From Sabulitectum sp036743055 (GTDB taxonomy: Bacteria > Fermentibacterota > Fermentibacteria > Fermentibacterales > JCC-6), in NCBI GenBank assembly GCA_036743055.1, contig DAINQE010000005.1, forward strand, positions 1 through 64,000: a DNA stretch of 64,000 nt, in the 5' to 3' direction. Position numbers and translations under genes: made by a program. Every line of letters begins with the position of its first letter. The first letter of the stretch is position 1. The notes beneath the pieces were generated by a model. The model was given only the letters and a program-made list of their open reading frames with translations. It was not told the origin of the DNA and searched no databases. Positions 1 to 9,211 of the stretch are shown piece after piece.

Positions 1-71
1 TCCGGGCTGAAAACTATATCTCCGACTGGAGGGTGTCAACGGTATGGGGTACAAAACTCTTAACATATTGA
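1..71 (+). CDS. C-terminal remnant of an upstream gene (partial)
   Basis: Reading from base 3, an open frame gives a natural-looking C-terminus (RAENYISDWRVSTVW...) that stops with TGA at 69-71. It would overlap the next gene by 28 bases, as is common here. It is too short to assign a family. The other two frames also stay open for part of this stretch, so the frame choice rests only on residue composition. Confidence is low. Confidence 0.3.
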   Translation, partial: RAENYISDWRVSTVWGTKLLTY

Positions 72-874
72 CTGCAAGCCTCTTCCTGGGCTTTCTCTTC
101 GGATGCGGAGGCGGCGGGCCCGTGCCGGAGCTCTCAGCGGTGCCCGGTACGGCACTGATCCATGTGCATCTGGAGCAGGGTTTCAACGGGGAATTCCGTG
201 AACTGGCCGGAGAATACCTCCATGGGTTCTCCATTGCCGACTCCCTTCTGAAAGCAGGGCCGGTGGGTATCACACTGGTTGGCGTAGACATAACCACCCT
301 GGAGCCCCAGCTGCTTCTGCTTTCAAGGAACGTATCCGCCGAGTACGCAACCGCTCTGGCCGCCAGACAGCTTGACCTCGACCCCAGGCAGCAGGACTCC
401 AGGGTCGACCTGGTCTCCGAGCAGGGCTACGCCAGGGCCGCCGTGGCGGAAAGGAACGGCTGGACGGCGCTTTACATAGGCCCTGCTCCCCATGTCACCA
501 TGGGCACCTGGCTGAACCTCGATGAAGACAACTCCCTTGCCGCCGACGAGGCCCTCCGCTCGGTGATACCGGAAGACTGCCACGTTACGGTGCTCTTCCC
601 CGGCAATCTCTTCGGTTTCCTCTCGCTCCTTCCCCTTGAAAGGCAGATAGACTGGTGGCAGGGGTACAAGGACGCCGCAGCAGCGGTGAAACCCACCGGC
701 CTCGCCATAGGGATAACCTGGCCCGACCCGCCGGAGGACATCATCCAGGCCTCGATGGGTCTAGCCGGAAGGGACGGCGGAGTGCTCACGGTGAACATGG
801 AACTGGCTAATTCGGGGATTACCGCCGACAGCCTGTTCTCCATGGCCCTTACCCTTGCGGAAGGTATGAACTGA
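44..874 (+). CDS. Predicted lipoprotein of unknown function, paired with an ABC exporter
   Basis: The 276-residue protein begins with a short charged N-terminus, a hydrophobic stretch and a lipobox (LFGC, Cys at about residue 21) followed by a glycine-rich linker, so it should be lipidated and exported. The start is supported by a GGAGG sequence 11 bases upstream. The body is a soluble alpha/beta-looking domain with no family I recognise. Its stop codon directly abuts the ATG of the ABC ATPase gene, which is followed by an FtsX-type permease, so it is probably the lipoprotein partner or cargo of that transporter. Function is not known. Confidence 0.8.
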   Translation: MGYKTLNILTASLFLGFLFGCGGGGPVPELSAVPGTALIHVHLEQGFNGEFRELAGEYLHGFSIADSLLKAGPVGITLVGVDITTLEPQLLLLSRNVSAEYATALAARQLDLDPRQQDSRVDLVSEQGYARAAVAERNGWTALYIGPAPHVTMGTWLNLDEDNSLAADEALRSVIPEDCHVTVLFPGNLFGFLSLLPLERQIDWWQGYKDAAAAVKPTGLAIGITWPDPPEDIIQASMGLAGRDGGVLTVNMELANSGITADSLFSMALTLAEGMN

Positions 875-1546
875 ATGACAGCGCCTGTTATCCAAGCCGA
901 ATCGATCTCCAGGGCCTTTGACCGCAGGGAGGTTCTCCACGGGCTGAGCCTGTCCCTCTCCCCCGGGGAGTTCTGCGCCGTCACCGGCAGGAGCGGAACT
1001 GGGAAATCAACCCTGCTGGGCATACTGGGCACACTGGACATGAACTTCCAGGGTTCCCTCCGAATAGGCGGAACCGACATACGGGAATGTTCCCAGAGAG
1101 AGCTCTCAACACTGCGCCGACAGAAACTGGGTTTCATATTCCAGGACTTCCACCTTCTCCCCAACCTCCCGGCACTGGACAACATCCTCCTGCCGGCGGT
1201 GTTCAGCGGTACGGAGACCCCTGATACGCGGAACTCGGCGCTGGAAGTTATGGAGATGCTGGGGCTCCGGAACGACACCACCCCCTCCAGGTTCCTCTCC
1301 AGGGGCGAAAGGCAGAGGGTGGCCTCGGCCAGGGCACTGGTGAACGACCCTGAGATTCTCCTGGCCGACGAGCCCACCGCAAGCCTTGACGAGGAGAGCG
1401 AGAACAATCTGTTCGATCTCCTGGATTCGCTCAGGAGCCGAAGGGGTTTCGCAATGATTGCCGTGGTCCACTCGAAACGTGTCCTGTCCAGGGCTGACAG
1501 GGTCCTGGAACTCAGGGAGGGGGTTCTCCATGAAACAGATGCGTAG
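875..1546 (+). CDS. ABC transporter ATP-binding protein (LolD/MacB type)
   Basis: This 223-residue protein is a complete ABC ATPase. Walker A is GRSGTGKST (about residue 38), the signature region is LSRGERQRVASARAL and Walker B is ILLADEPTASLD. In the signature motif the usual second Gly is kept but Gln/Lys positions vary (SRGERQ), as in the LolD, FtsE and MacB group that energises lipoprotein or peptide extrusion from the inner membrane. It sits between a lipoprotein gene and an FtsX-family permease, and overlaps the permease start by 17 bases, which indicates translational coupling. The precise substrate cannot be read from sequence. Confidence 0.93.
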   Translation: MTAPVIQAESISRAFDRREVLHGLSLSLSPGEFCAVTGRSGTGKSTLLGILGTLDMNFQGSLRIGGTDIRECSQRELSTLRRQKLGFIFQDFHLLPNLPALDNILLPAVFSGTETPDTRNSALEVMEMLGLRNDTTPSRFLSRGERQRVASARALVNDPEILLADEPTASLDEESENNLFDLLDSLRSRRGFAMIAVVHSKRVLSRADRVLELREGVLHETDA

Positions 1547-2813
1547 GGCCGTTTCACTGTGGAACAGGGGTCACTGGAAAGATTATGTCTTCAGCCAGGG
1601 AATGCTGCTTGTTGCCGCCCTCCTGCTGGTGTTCTTCATTTCCATAGGCCTGGGTGTCGGGTCAATCCTCCAGAGGTTCCTCTCCTCGGACCTTCCCGAG
1701 GAACAGGTAAGGGTTACCCCGCTGGGGGTACAGGCCGGCTTCTTCCAGACCGAGAGGGGAGGGGCGGCCATCACCGACCAGGTCCGCGACACACTGGAGA
1801 CGCACCCCCTGGTGGAAAGGATAGACCCCCAGGTCTACGCCAGGGTCCCCGCGTACCTCAGGGGGCTCCTCGGGGGAAGGAACTACTATACGGACATCAC
1901 CCTGGAGGGTGTGACCGACGCCTTCGTGCCCGATTCCATACTCGAGAACGTGACATGGAGCTACACCCTGGCGGACAGCGCCGAAAGACCCCTGCCGATC
2001 ATTCTCAGCGAGAATCTTCTGATCCTTTACAATGCAGGTTTCGCCGAGTCCAACGGGCTCATGGGCCTTACTCCCGAGGGTGTTCTGGGACTGGAATGCA
2101 GGGTGAACGTGGGATCCAGTTCCCTGGCATCCCTCCAGGCTCCGCCGGTGAATGTAAGGGCTGAAATAGTGGGCACCTCCAGGAATATGGCCCTCTTCGC
2201 CCTTGCGGTGCCAATAGAGTTCGTTGAACAGGTGAACACCATGTACCTCCCCGGCGAGGAGCATACCTACAGCGCCCTGATGGTGACCGCGAAAGCCGCT
2301 GAGGACGTGCCGGAGATAGTGAGATTCGCCGAGGGGATGGGCCTGCAGGCGGAAACGAGGAGGGGCATCGCCCAGAAGGCCGAACTGCTTGTGGGAGTGG
2401 TCACCGCGGCACTGGGCGCCCTTGCGGCAGCAATACTGGCCTCCGCGGTGGCCAGCGCGATACACACCCTTGTGGCTGACCTGAAGAACAGGTCCTACGC
2501 CCTGGGGGTGCTTGTTGCACTGGGCACCAGGCGCGACAGACTGGTCTCCATCTTCGCCTTCCAGATCTTCCTGATGTCCCTGGTAACCTCCGTCACCGGG
2601 GGTCTGCTGGGCTGCGGTCTTGCCTCACTGGTAAGCTCCGCAATGCTGAGCCTGGTACCTGCGCTGAGGGTGGCGGTGGACTCTCTGGCGGTTTTCCCCG
2701 TGGGGTGGCTCTCGGCGGGTCTGGGGCTTGTTCTGGCAACTTCCACTCTCTCGGCCTGGTTCTTCTTCAGGAAGATACTCTCCACCCCTGCGACTGAGCT
2801 TCTCAGGCGCTAG
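1530..2813 (+). CDS. FtsX/MacB/LolC-type ABC transporter permease
   Basis: The 427-residue product has one N-terminal transmembrane helix (about 22-42), a large periplasmic domain of the MacB_PCD kind, and three C-terminal helices in the FtsX arrangement. The ATG at 1530 is preferred over an upstream GTG because GGGAGGGGG lies just before it and the extra residues of the longer reading look unnatural. It overlaps the end of the ATPase gene. Together with the preceding lipoprotein and ATPase it forms a three-gene unit resembling LolCDE- or MacB-like machines that move lipoproteins or envelope cargo rather than importing nutrients. Confidence 0.9.
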   Translation: MKQMRRAVSLWNRGHWKDYVFSQGMLLVAALLLVFFISIGLGVGSILQRFLSSDLPEEQVRVTPLGVQAGFFQTERGGAAITDQVRDTLETHPLVERIDPQVYARVPAYLRGLLGGRNYYTDITLEGVTDAFVPDSILENVTWSYTLADSAERPLPIILSENLLILYNAGFAESNGLMGLTPEGVLGLECRVNVGSSSLASLQAPPVNVRAEIVGTSRNMALFALAVPIEFVEQVNTMYLPGEEHTYSALMVTAKAAEDVPEIVRFAEGMGLQAETRRGIAQKAELLVGVVTAALGALAAAILASAVASAIHTLVADLKNRSYALGVLVALGTRRDRLVSIFAFQIFLMSLVTSVTGGLLGCGLASLVSSAMLSLVPALRVAVDSLAVFPVGWLSAGLGLVLATSTLSAWFFFRKILSTPATELLRR

Positions 2814-2827
2814 CAACGGAGGATCAG

Positions 2828-4033
2828 ATGATCTGCTGCATCTCTATCGCGATGGTTTTCATTCAGGGTCAGTTTCCAGACACTTTTCTCGGCTCCATCT
2901 CGGTGGGGAACGACCCTGTGGATCTGTGCATATCCCCTGACGGAACCAGAGCCTACGCCGCGGTGGAGTTCGGATACGCCACGGCTGTGGACATTCTTGG
3001 CTACGACTCCTTCGATCTCGCCGGTCTGGTCAGCATCGACGGAACCCCATCGGCGGTGGAGTGCAGCGGGAACGGGGAAGTGCTCTACGTTGCGGACTCC
3101 GAGAACTCAATGGTGCATGTAGTCGACACAGCGACACTGGAGGTAACCGGCAGCTTCCCGGTACAGCCAGCCCCTGTGGACATGGTTCTCAGCGCAGAAC
3201 ACGAAAGGGTTTTTCTCTCTCACTCAGGCGGGATGGTAACGGTGATCAGCACCCAGACCTCCTCAGTGGAAACCGTGTTCTGGGCCGGGAACTCCCTGCA
3301 TTCACTCTCAGTATCCCCATGCGACAACTATGTATACGCCGCTGACGCCGCCAGCCCGGAAGAGACCGTGATCAACGCCGGAACCCTTTCCGTTACACGG
3401 TTCAGCAGCGGGATGGACTCCATGGCCTCCGCCGTATCAGGCTGCGGTGAATGGCTCTACCTTTCCAGCACCGACTGGGACCTTATCGGAGTTGTCGATA
3501 CAGGGAACCTCGGCCTGGACACCACTTTCTCATGCACCGGCGAAGCTCCCGCCTACATGGCCGCCCTTCCCGAGCTGCCTTACCTGTACGGGGTGGACGC
3601 AGACGGCGGCGGTCTTGTTGTTTACTCCACCGGCGATCTCTCCTTCCTGGGTACCATCGCGGTTCCTGGAGAACCAGTGAACCTGGAGATCCATCCCGAT
3701 GGAGAGAGGATCTTCATGGTGTGTACAGGGGACAACAGGATGAAGGCGATCGGCTACGACCCGTCGGGGATCCAGGGGAATGAAGGCGCGGCGATCCTCA
3801 CCGCGGAATCGCCCTCGGTGAACCCGTCGGTCACAGCCAGGGGCTTCACCGGAGAGCTTACGTTAAGGGCGTGGGACCTGTCAGGAAGGATGGTGTGGGA
3901 AAGCCATTCCACTGCGGTTCCCGGAGAACCGTGCCAGTTCTTCATCACCGGAGCGCCTTCGGGGATCCTTCTTGTGATGGCCGAATCAGGGGGTCTTTCG
4001 GCAACTGCTTCGCTGGTGGTCCTAAAGCCTTAG
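2828..4033 (+). CDS. Secreted YVTN-type beta-propeller protein with C-terminal sorting-like domain
   Basis: After a short hydrophobic leader, the 401-residue protein carries repeated blades of the YVTN/surface-layer propeller type (for example VGNDPVDLCISPDGTRAY and GEPVNLEIHPDGERIF) that run to about residue 310. The last 80 or so residues form a beta-rich module with the LTLRAWDLSGRMVW pattern typical of FlgD-Ig or T9SS-type C-terminal domains, although the terminal lysine motif is only ..VVLKP. It starts 14 bases after the permease. A role at the cell surface is likely, but the ligand is unknown. Its end overlaps the convergent TPR gene by 12 bases. Confidence 0.8.
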   Translation: MICCISIAMVFIQGQFPDTFLGSISVGNDPVDLCISPDGTRAYAAVEFGYATAVDILGYDSFDLAGLVSIDGTPSAVECSGNGEVLYVADSENSMVHVVDTATLEVTGSFPVQPAPVDMVLSAEHERVFLSHSGGMVTVISTQTSSVETVFWAGNSLHSLSVSPCDNYVYAADAASPEETVINAGTLSVTRFSSGMDSMASAVSGCGEWLYLSSTDWDLIGVVDTGNLGLDTTFSCTGEAPAYMAALPELPYLYGVDADGGGLVVYSTGDLSFLGTIAVPGEPVNLEIHPDGERIFMVCTGDNRMKAIGYDPSGIQGNEGAAILTAESPSVNPSVTARGFTGELTLRAWDLSGRMVWESHSTAVPGEPCQFFITGAPSGILLVMAESGGLSATASLVVLKP

Positions 4034-6778
4034 CCTCAGGTAAACCTCGGAATCCAGATGCTCCCAGGTCTCCACTACCGGTGTCCTGGTGTAGTCCAGG
4101 GAGACACCGGAAACCAGTGAGAGCGGGCCGGGCAGCGTGAACTCGAGCTCCGCCACCCCGCTGGCAACAAGGTCGGATGTGTCCGCCGGCGGAAGGTAGA
4201 CGCTACCGGAGAGCCAGAGCGAGGGAAGCCAGTCAACCTTGGTCATTGCCCACACGCTCACCGAACCGTAAACCGTCCATTCGTCGGTGCGGTCTTCCTC
4301 AGTGCTCCACCTTGTATTGACCAGACCTGCTCCCGCCTCCGGGGCCACCCAGATCCAGTCAGAGGGCCAGCTCTTCCACCCGGCTGCCAAGTATGAACTT
4401 ACCTGCCAGGGGCGAACGGTGAGCGGCTGCCTGTCCCAGCTGGTGCTGGCTCCCCCGTAGAGATGGCTGGTAAGGAAATGCTCCGCCGACAGCGACGTCC
4501 AGGCGGTCCTCCGAAGGTCGCGGTCATCCTTGATCTCCACGGTCCCGTTCGCTTCGAAGCTCAACGAACTTCCGCCGCCGTAATTCCAGGAGATGTTGCC
4601 TCCACCACCGTAGTATCTCTCTTCGGTGTTGCCCCCGGTGGAGGAGAGGTTGAGCCAGAGGCTCCAGTCGATCTTCCTGTTCATCGCCCGTCTCCTGTGT
4701 GGATCGTAGTCCTCCCCGGAAATGAACAGGAGCCTGTCCTCGGCGTAGCTGTAGCCGGGCTCCAGCCTAAGGGCCTCTAGATACCGTGAGGCCGCGCCTT
4801 GTGGGTTGCCTCTGTTCTCCTCGATGAGCCCCAGATAGCAGATCGAGTAGACGGAGAAGGGATCGTCCTCTATTACCCTGAGAAGCACCTCCTCCGCTTC
4901 GTCGAGGCGGTCGTCGAAGAGATAGGCCTCAGCCAGCGCCGTGGCCACCTGCTGGTTGGCCGTATCGCGGGAGTATTCCTCCAGGAGCAGCTCGATGGAA
5001 ACGGAGTAATCCTCAATCCTGAAGTAATGGTTCGCTATGCTCACAGTGTGATCAGGGGTCCTCAGGGGTGATTCGGAAGCCAGGGAGTAGCACAGTGACA
5101 TGGCATCATCATCACCCAGTTCTCCGAAAAGCTCACCCAGGCTGATCACGGCCCAGAGGTCATCGGGAGGGGAGATCAGAGCCCTGTCGGCCATGGCGAG
5201 CGCCCTTGAGTAAAAACCGCTCTGGAACGCGCTCCAGCCCCCGCGTACCCAGATATCCGGCCATCTGGACAGGGCTTCCTCAAGAAGAGGGCCGGTATCC
5301 TCTCCCCTGCCGTCGAGTATGAGGATCCTCTCGGCGGTTACCGCCAGGGAATCCCCGCCCCTCGCCAGCGCTGAATCCAGCGGAAAGACAGGATTCTCTT
5401 CGGAAGCCGAGGAGGAAAGGGCACGGGACAGGTTCAGCCAGTTATCAGGGCTCCCGGGATCCAGTTCAGTGGCCCTTCGAAAAAAGATGACCGCGGAGTC
5501 CGGTTCCCCAGCAGCGGCCATCAGTGTCCCCAGCCTGGAGCTTATCCAGGGATCATCCCGGTTCAGTGTTCCAAGGGCAAGGCGATACCATTCAGCAGCC
5601 GCCAGGGAATCGCCCTGGACAAGGAACACCTCGCCCCGGCGCTGCCAGCCGTACAGGTACTGGTCGTCCATATCCACGCTTCCCTGGAAGGCCGCCGCGG
5701 CTTCATCGTATTCCCCCATCACCTCGTTGACATAACCAAGCTCTCCCATCAGCCATGCCTCAGGGGCTATCTCGATGCACCTCTCAAGCGCCGATGCCGC
5801 CGCCGGCATCATGTCCAGGGTCTCGTACACGAAGGCCAGTTCCTGCCAGGCACTGGAATAGCCCGGATCAAGCTCCACCGCCGCCTCCAGCAGTTCCCTT
5901 GCAGACCCGGGATCCGCCGCGCTCCTCAGCCTGCCAAGCCTGTAATAAGGCCATGGATCACCGGGATTCAGGTCGATGGCCCTGCTGAAGGAGCTGTCCG
6001 CCAGGTGGGTCCTGCCCAGATCATGCTGAAGAGACCCGATCTGCCCCCAGGCCCAAGCGTATTCCGGGGCCACTTCCAAAAGGTCCCTGTAAACCTTCAA
6101 CGCCTGGCCCCTCCTCTTGGTGGCCTCGTACAGAAGGCCCAGGTCTGCGTATGCGGTTATCCTGGATGGATCCATGGCTATGACCCTGGAGTATGCCTCC
6201 TCCGCTTGATCGGCATGACCCACCGCTTCCATGGCCATGGCGCACTGATGAACCAGGGCCGGGCTCTCCGGCTGCACCTCCATCGATGCCATGGAAGCCT
6301 CCATGGCAAGCTCCGGGCTGCCCATGTCCATGTATGCCATTGAAAGTGTCAGCCAGGCGGGACCGAAGGAGGGGTCCGCCTCCAGCGCAAGGGAAGCATG
6401 CTCCACCGCAGAGTCGAAATCGAGAATGGAAAGCATCCAGTAGGCGTATATCTCAAGAAGCACGGGATCAGGTTCGGCGCACCTGCTGAAGGCCTGGCTG
6501 AAAAGGCTGTCCATGAAGAGGCTGTCCTCCCTCATCTCAACCAGGGCAAGGGCGGTCCATCCCCTGAAGTCGCCGGGATCCATATCCACGGCCTCCTTTG
6601 CCAGGGCCAGAGGGTCGCCTTCACCGGCTCCATAGGCGGCTATTGCCGCCTCGGCAAGCTGCCCTGCGTCCCGGGTGTATCCGGCGGCCACGGAGTCCAT
6701 CTCCGCCCAGTCGAGCCTGGAATAGGCTTCATACCAGTCTGAGGACCAGAACGACAGTACCGCGGCCAGCAGGATCAC
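4022..6778 (-). CDS. Large TPR protein with C-terminal outer-membrane barrel-like domain
   Basis: The 918-residue product starts with GTG in a GTGA overlap with the preceding oxidase gene and has an N-terminal hydrophobic leader. From about residue 50 to 690 it is a long run of tetratricopeptide repeats (AWxxLGxLxxxxGxxxxA-like units). The final 210 residues are rich in alternating aromatic/polar strands (IDWSLWLNLSSTGGNTEERYY onward) and end in LRLRL, like a DUF481 or similar outer-membrane barrel. TPR-plus-barrel architecture is known in exopolysaccharide secretins such as PgaA and BcsC, but the barrel here is shorter. It may be a periplasmic scaffold tethered to the outer membrane. Function is unproven. 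Confidence 0.85.
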   Translation of the reverse strand: MILLAAVLSFWSSDWYEAYSRLDWAEMDSVAAGYTRDAGQLAEAAIAAYGAGEGDPLALAKEAVDMDPGDFRGWTALALVEMREDSLFMDSLFSQAFSRCAEPDPVLLEIYAYWMLSILDFDSAVEHASLALEADPSFGPAWLTLSMAYMDMGSPELAMEASMASMEVQPESPALVHQCAMAMEAVGHADQAEEAYSRVIAMDPSRITAYADLGLLYEATKRRGQALKVYRDLLEVAPEYAWAWGQIGSLQHDLGRTHLADSSFSRAIDLNPGDPWPYYRLGRLRSAADPGSARELLEAAVELDPGYSSAWQELAFVYETLDMMPAAASALERCIEIAPEAWLMGELGYVNEVMGEYDEAAAAFQGSVDMDDQYLYGWQRRGEVFLVQGDSLAAAEWYRLALGTLNRDDPWISSRLGTLMAAAGEPDSAVIFFRRATELDPGSPDNWLNLSRALSSSASEENPVFPLDSALARGGDSLAVTAERILILDGRGEDTGPLLEEALSRWPDIWVRGGWSAFQSGFYSRALAMADRALISPPDDLWAVISLGELFGELGDDDAMSLCYSLASESPLRTPDHTVSIANHYFRIEDYSVSIELLLEEYSRDTANQQVATALAEAYLFDDRLDEAEEVLLRVIEDDPFSVYSICYLGLIEENRGNPQGAASRYLEALRLEPGYSYAEDRLLFISGEDYDPHRRRAMNRKIDWSLWLNLSSTGGNTEERYYGGGGNISWNYGGGSSLSFEANGTVEIKDDRDLRRTAWTSLSAEHFLTSHLYGGASTSWDRQPLTVRPWQVSSYLAAGWKSWPSDWIWVAPEAGAGLVNTRWSTEEDRTDEWTVYGSVSVWAMTKVDWLPSLWLSGSVYLPPADTSDLVASGVAELEFTLPGPLSLVSGVSLDYTRTPVVETWEHLDSEVYLRLRL

Positions 6779-7221
6779 GGAAGGTTCTCCTTTCCCGTAA
6801 CGGTGTCCAGGGGGATCTCCACCACGCAGGTACCCTCCGCCATACTATCTGTGATCCGGCGTCTTTCTCCAAGGTACTTCAGACAGAGCATTTCCAGTAC
6901 GCGCTTCTTCCCGGGGATATCTTCCACGAAACGGGGCTCACCCCAGGCGATAACGCTCCTGTACCAGGTGTCCGCCCCTGGAACATCGGTACCCAGGGTC
7001 TCGTCGAACTCCACGCAGACCCTTTCTCCGGAGGAGAGGGCTTCGTGCTTGCGGCCTTCGCAGGCGCAGTGAAAGAAGACGCTTCCCTCATGGTAAACGA
7101 AATTCACCGGAACCACATAGGGCTCCCCCATGGAAAGGAGACCAAGCCTTGCGGTGGCGCACCGGGCAATGAACTCCTGTATAAGGTCGTGATCGCAAAG
7201 GGGCCTCTTCCTTGGTTCCAT
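6775..7221 (-). CDS. Pyridoxamine 5'-phosphate oxidase-fold flavoprotein (NimA-like)
   Basis: This 148-residue protein matches the small FMN-binding split-barrel family: CATARLGLLSMGEPYVVPVNF near the N-terminus is the usual strand pair of NimA/pyridoxamine-oxidase-like proteins, followed by FHCACEGRKHEAL and a central VCVEFDE. The family reduces nitro-compounds or binds flavins and haems. The true start is the ATG at 7221, which shares one base with the stop of uppP; a longer open frame upstream is a shadow of uppP. It lies between uppP and the TPR gene, and nothing in the context points to a specific substrate. Confidence 0.85.
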   Translation of the reverse strand: MEPRKRPLCDHDLIQEFIARCATARLGLLSMGEPYVVPVNFVYHEGSVFFHCACEGRKHEALSSGERVCVEFDETLGTDVPGADTWYRSVIAWGEPRFVEDIPGKKRVLEMLCLKYLGERRRITDSMAEGTCVVEIPLDTVTGKENLP

Positions 7222-8003
7222 CACGCTCCCCCGCTGCTTATGGCAAGGATAAGACCGAAAATGGAGACCCCCCAGCAGTACCAGGCAAAACCCCTTATCC
7301 TGCCCCTCTTCACGAACCTTACAAGCAGTGCAAGTGCGGCGAGACCCACCACGGCTGAAACGATGAATCCCGTGAGCAGCACCGAGGGGGCCATGGACCA
7401 TTCAGCTCCGGGGATCTCCTTGACGGCTGCCCCGGCTATGGCGGGTATCGACAGAAGGAAAGAGAACCTGGCGGCCTCCTCCCGGGAAAGACCGGCCCTG
7501 AGCCCGGCGCAGATCGTCGTGCCTGACCTGGAGATTCCAGGAAAAAGGGCCAGTGTCTGAAAGAGCCCCACTGTCACCCCCTGCCGGAAGGAGACACCGG
7601 GTTTCCTGTCCGGGGGACTCTCCCCTGCGAAGAAGAGGACCGCCCCTGTGAAGGCAAGGGCGGCGGAGACGAAGTAGAGGTTCCTGAACAGACCCTCGAT
7701 GAAGTCCCCGGCCAGTATGCCGAAGATCGCCACGGGAACCGTTGCCGCGGCTATGGTTCCCAGCAGGATAAGGCTTTTCCGTTCGCCCCTGATGGAACCG
7801 GAGGCGATGGCGATAAGATCCCTGCCGTAGAAGACCAGTACAGCCAGCAGCGTTCCCAGGTGAAGGACTATGTCGAATGCAAGCCCTCCTTCCGGAACCT
7901 GGAGCACTCCGGAGGCCAGGGCAAGATGGCCGGAACTGGACACGGGAAGGAACTCGGTGAGGCCCTGCACCACCGCCATGACCGCAGCTTCCAGGCCGTT
8001 CAT
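7221..8003 (-). CDS. uppP: Undecaprenyl-diphosphatase UppP (BacA)
   Basis: The 260-residue membrane protein has about eight hydrophobic segments and both diagnostic motifs of the BacA family: QGLTEFLPVSSSGHL near the N-terminus and LFPGISRSGTTI in the middle. The enzyme dephosphorylates undecaprenyl diphosphate at the membrane, recycling the lipid carrier used for peptidoglycan and surface polysaccharides, which suits a genome region rich in glycan genes. Its ATG overlaps the aspartate kinase stop (ATGA), so it is cotranslated with that gene. The length is normal for the family. Confidence 0.96.
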   Translation of the reverse strand: MNGLEAAVMAVVQGLTEFLPVSSSGHLALASGVLQVPEGGLAFDIVLHLGTLLAVLVFYGRDLIAIASGSIRGERKSLILLGTIAAATVPVAIFGILAGDFIEGLFRNLYFVSAALAFTGAVLFFAGESPPDRKPGVSFRQGVTVGLFQTLALFPGISRSGTTICAGLRAGLSREEAARFSFLLSIPAIAGAAVKEIPGAEWSMAPSVLLTGFIVSAVVGLAALALLVRFVKRGRIRGFAWYCWGVSIFGLILAISSGGA

Positions 8004-9211
8004 TCCACGAACTCCCCGTGAAGGCTGGAGAGGGCTTCATCCCGCTGATCCAGCCTTACAAGGGCGCTTATGGTCGCGTGGGAGTCCACCGTTTGAAGGG
8101 CGTCTATTCCGGAACGGTCCAGGGCCTCGCAGAACCGGGCCATCACGCCCCGGAGGCCGTGCATGCCCGCTCCCACGATGGAGACCTTTGCGCAGGGGCT
8201 TACCGAGGAATGCGAGTACCCCATGGAATCCAGCAGCGACGATACCGCTTCGGAGGAATCCACCGGAACGGTGAAGGATGCGCTGCAGTCGCGAACGCTG
8301 AACATGTCCATGGAGACACCGCTGTCCGCCACGCTCCTGAAGAGCCTGGAAAAGAATGCCGAGGGCTTCCCCGAACCGGTGACGGTAAACCCGGTGACCA
8401 CCGGCCCCGAGGCCACGCCCATGATGTACCTCGTGTCCTCCAGCGGCCTGGGAACAACGCTGGTGACCACCCTGCCGGTGGCGAACGAGCGAACCTGGAG
8501 GTTCAACCCTGATGACAACGCAGCCTCCGCCGCCCTGGGGTGGACGACCTTGGCCCCCTGCCAGGCCATCTGACGGAGATCCTCGGCGGAGATCCGCTCT
8601 ATGCGCCTGGCGGCGGGTACCTTCTCCGGGTCGGCGGTGAACACCGATTCCACTGTCTTGTAAAGCATCACCTCGTCGGCCTCCAGGGCAACGGCCAGCA
8701 CCACCGCCGACGTATCGGTTCCTCCCCTGCCCAGGGTGTTCAGTTCACCCCCGGGGGCAATGCCCTGGAAACCGGCAATGACCACGACCCTGTTCCGGGA
8801 GAGGGAGTCGGTTATCCTTCCGGTGTCCACGCTTACTATCCTGGCGTTCCCGGAGACCCCGTCGGTCTCGATACCGGCCTCCCAGCCTGTGAGGGCCTCT
8901 GCCTCTATACCGTTCTCCCTCAGGGCCGATGCCATGACGATGGCGCTTATGACCTCACCGCAGGCCATGAGCCTGTCCTTCTCCAGGGAGCTGGAACCGC
9001 CCGGCAGCAGCTGAAGGAGAGTATCCGTGGCGTAGGGATCGCCCTCCCTGCCCATGGCCGACACCACCACCACCAGTTTCTTCGACTCCTCCAGCAGCTT
9101 CCTGCAGTGCTCCACCGCCTGAAGCCTTCTCTCAACGCTCTCGAGGCTGGTGCCTCCGAACTTGGCCACCAGCAGTTTCTTGTCAGGGGTCAATTCCTCC
9201 GCCTTTCTCAC
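8000..9211 (-). CDS. lysC: Aspartate kinase
   Basis: The protein has the amino-acid kinase fold: the KFGGTS motif at about residue 17, RGGTDTSAVVLA in the middle of the catalytic domain, then a C-terminal regulatory region with ACT-type repeats from about residue 265 onward. It phosphorylates aspartate, the first step to lysine, methionine, threonine and diaminopimelate. At 403 residues it matches single-function bacterial enzymes; no homoserine dehydrogenase is fused. The start is uncertain: GTG at 9211 overlaps the preceding glycosyltransferase by 29 bases, while TTG at 9193 would give a slightly shorter N-terminus. It heads the segment running into uppP. Confidence 0.94.
   Translation of the reverse strand: MRKAEELTPDKKLLVAKFGGTSLESVERRLQAVEHCRKLLEESKKLVVVVSAMGREGDPYATDTLLQLLPGGSSSLEKDRLMACGEVISAIVMASALRENGIEAEALTGWEAGIETDGVSGNARIVSVDTGRITDSLSRNRVVVIAGFQGIAPGGELNTLGRGGTDTSAVVLAVALEADEVMLYKTVESVFTADPEKVPAARRIERISAEDLRQMAWQGAKVVHPRAAEAALSSGLNLQVRSFATGRVVTSVVPRPLEDTRYIMGVASGPVVTGFTVTGSGKPSAFFSRLFRSVADSGVSMDMFSVRDCSASFTVPVDSSEAVSSLLDSMGYSHSSVSPCAKVSIVGAGMHGLRGVMARFCEALDRSGIDALQTVDSHATISALVRLDQRDEALSSLHGEFVE

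Noticed and set aside
472..1557. Long antisense frames, for example 472-1557, 6598-7560, 15773-16915 and 27264-28220
   Set aside because: They lie on the opposite strand of well-supported genes, have arginine/proline/serine-rich compositions typical of GC-rich shadow frames and show no known motif.
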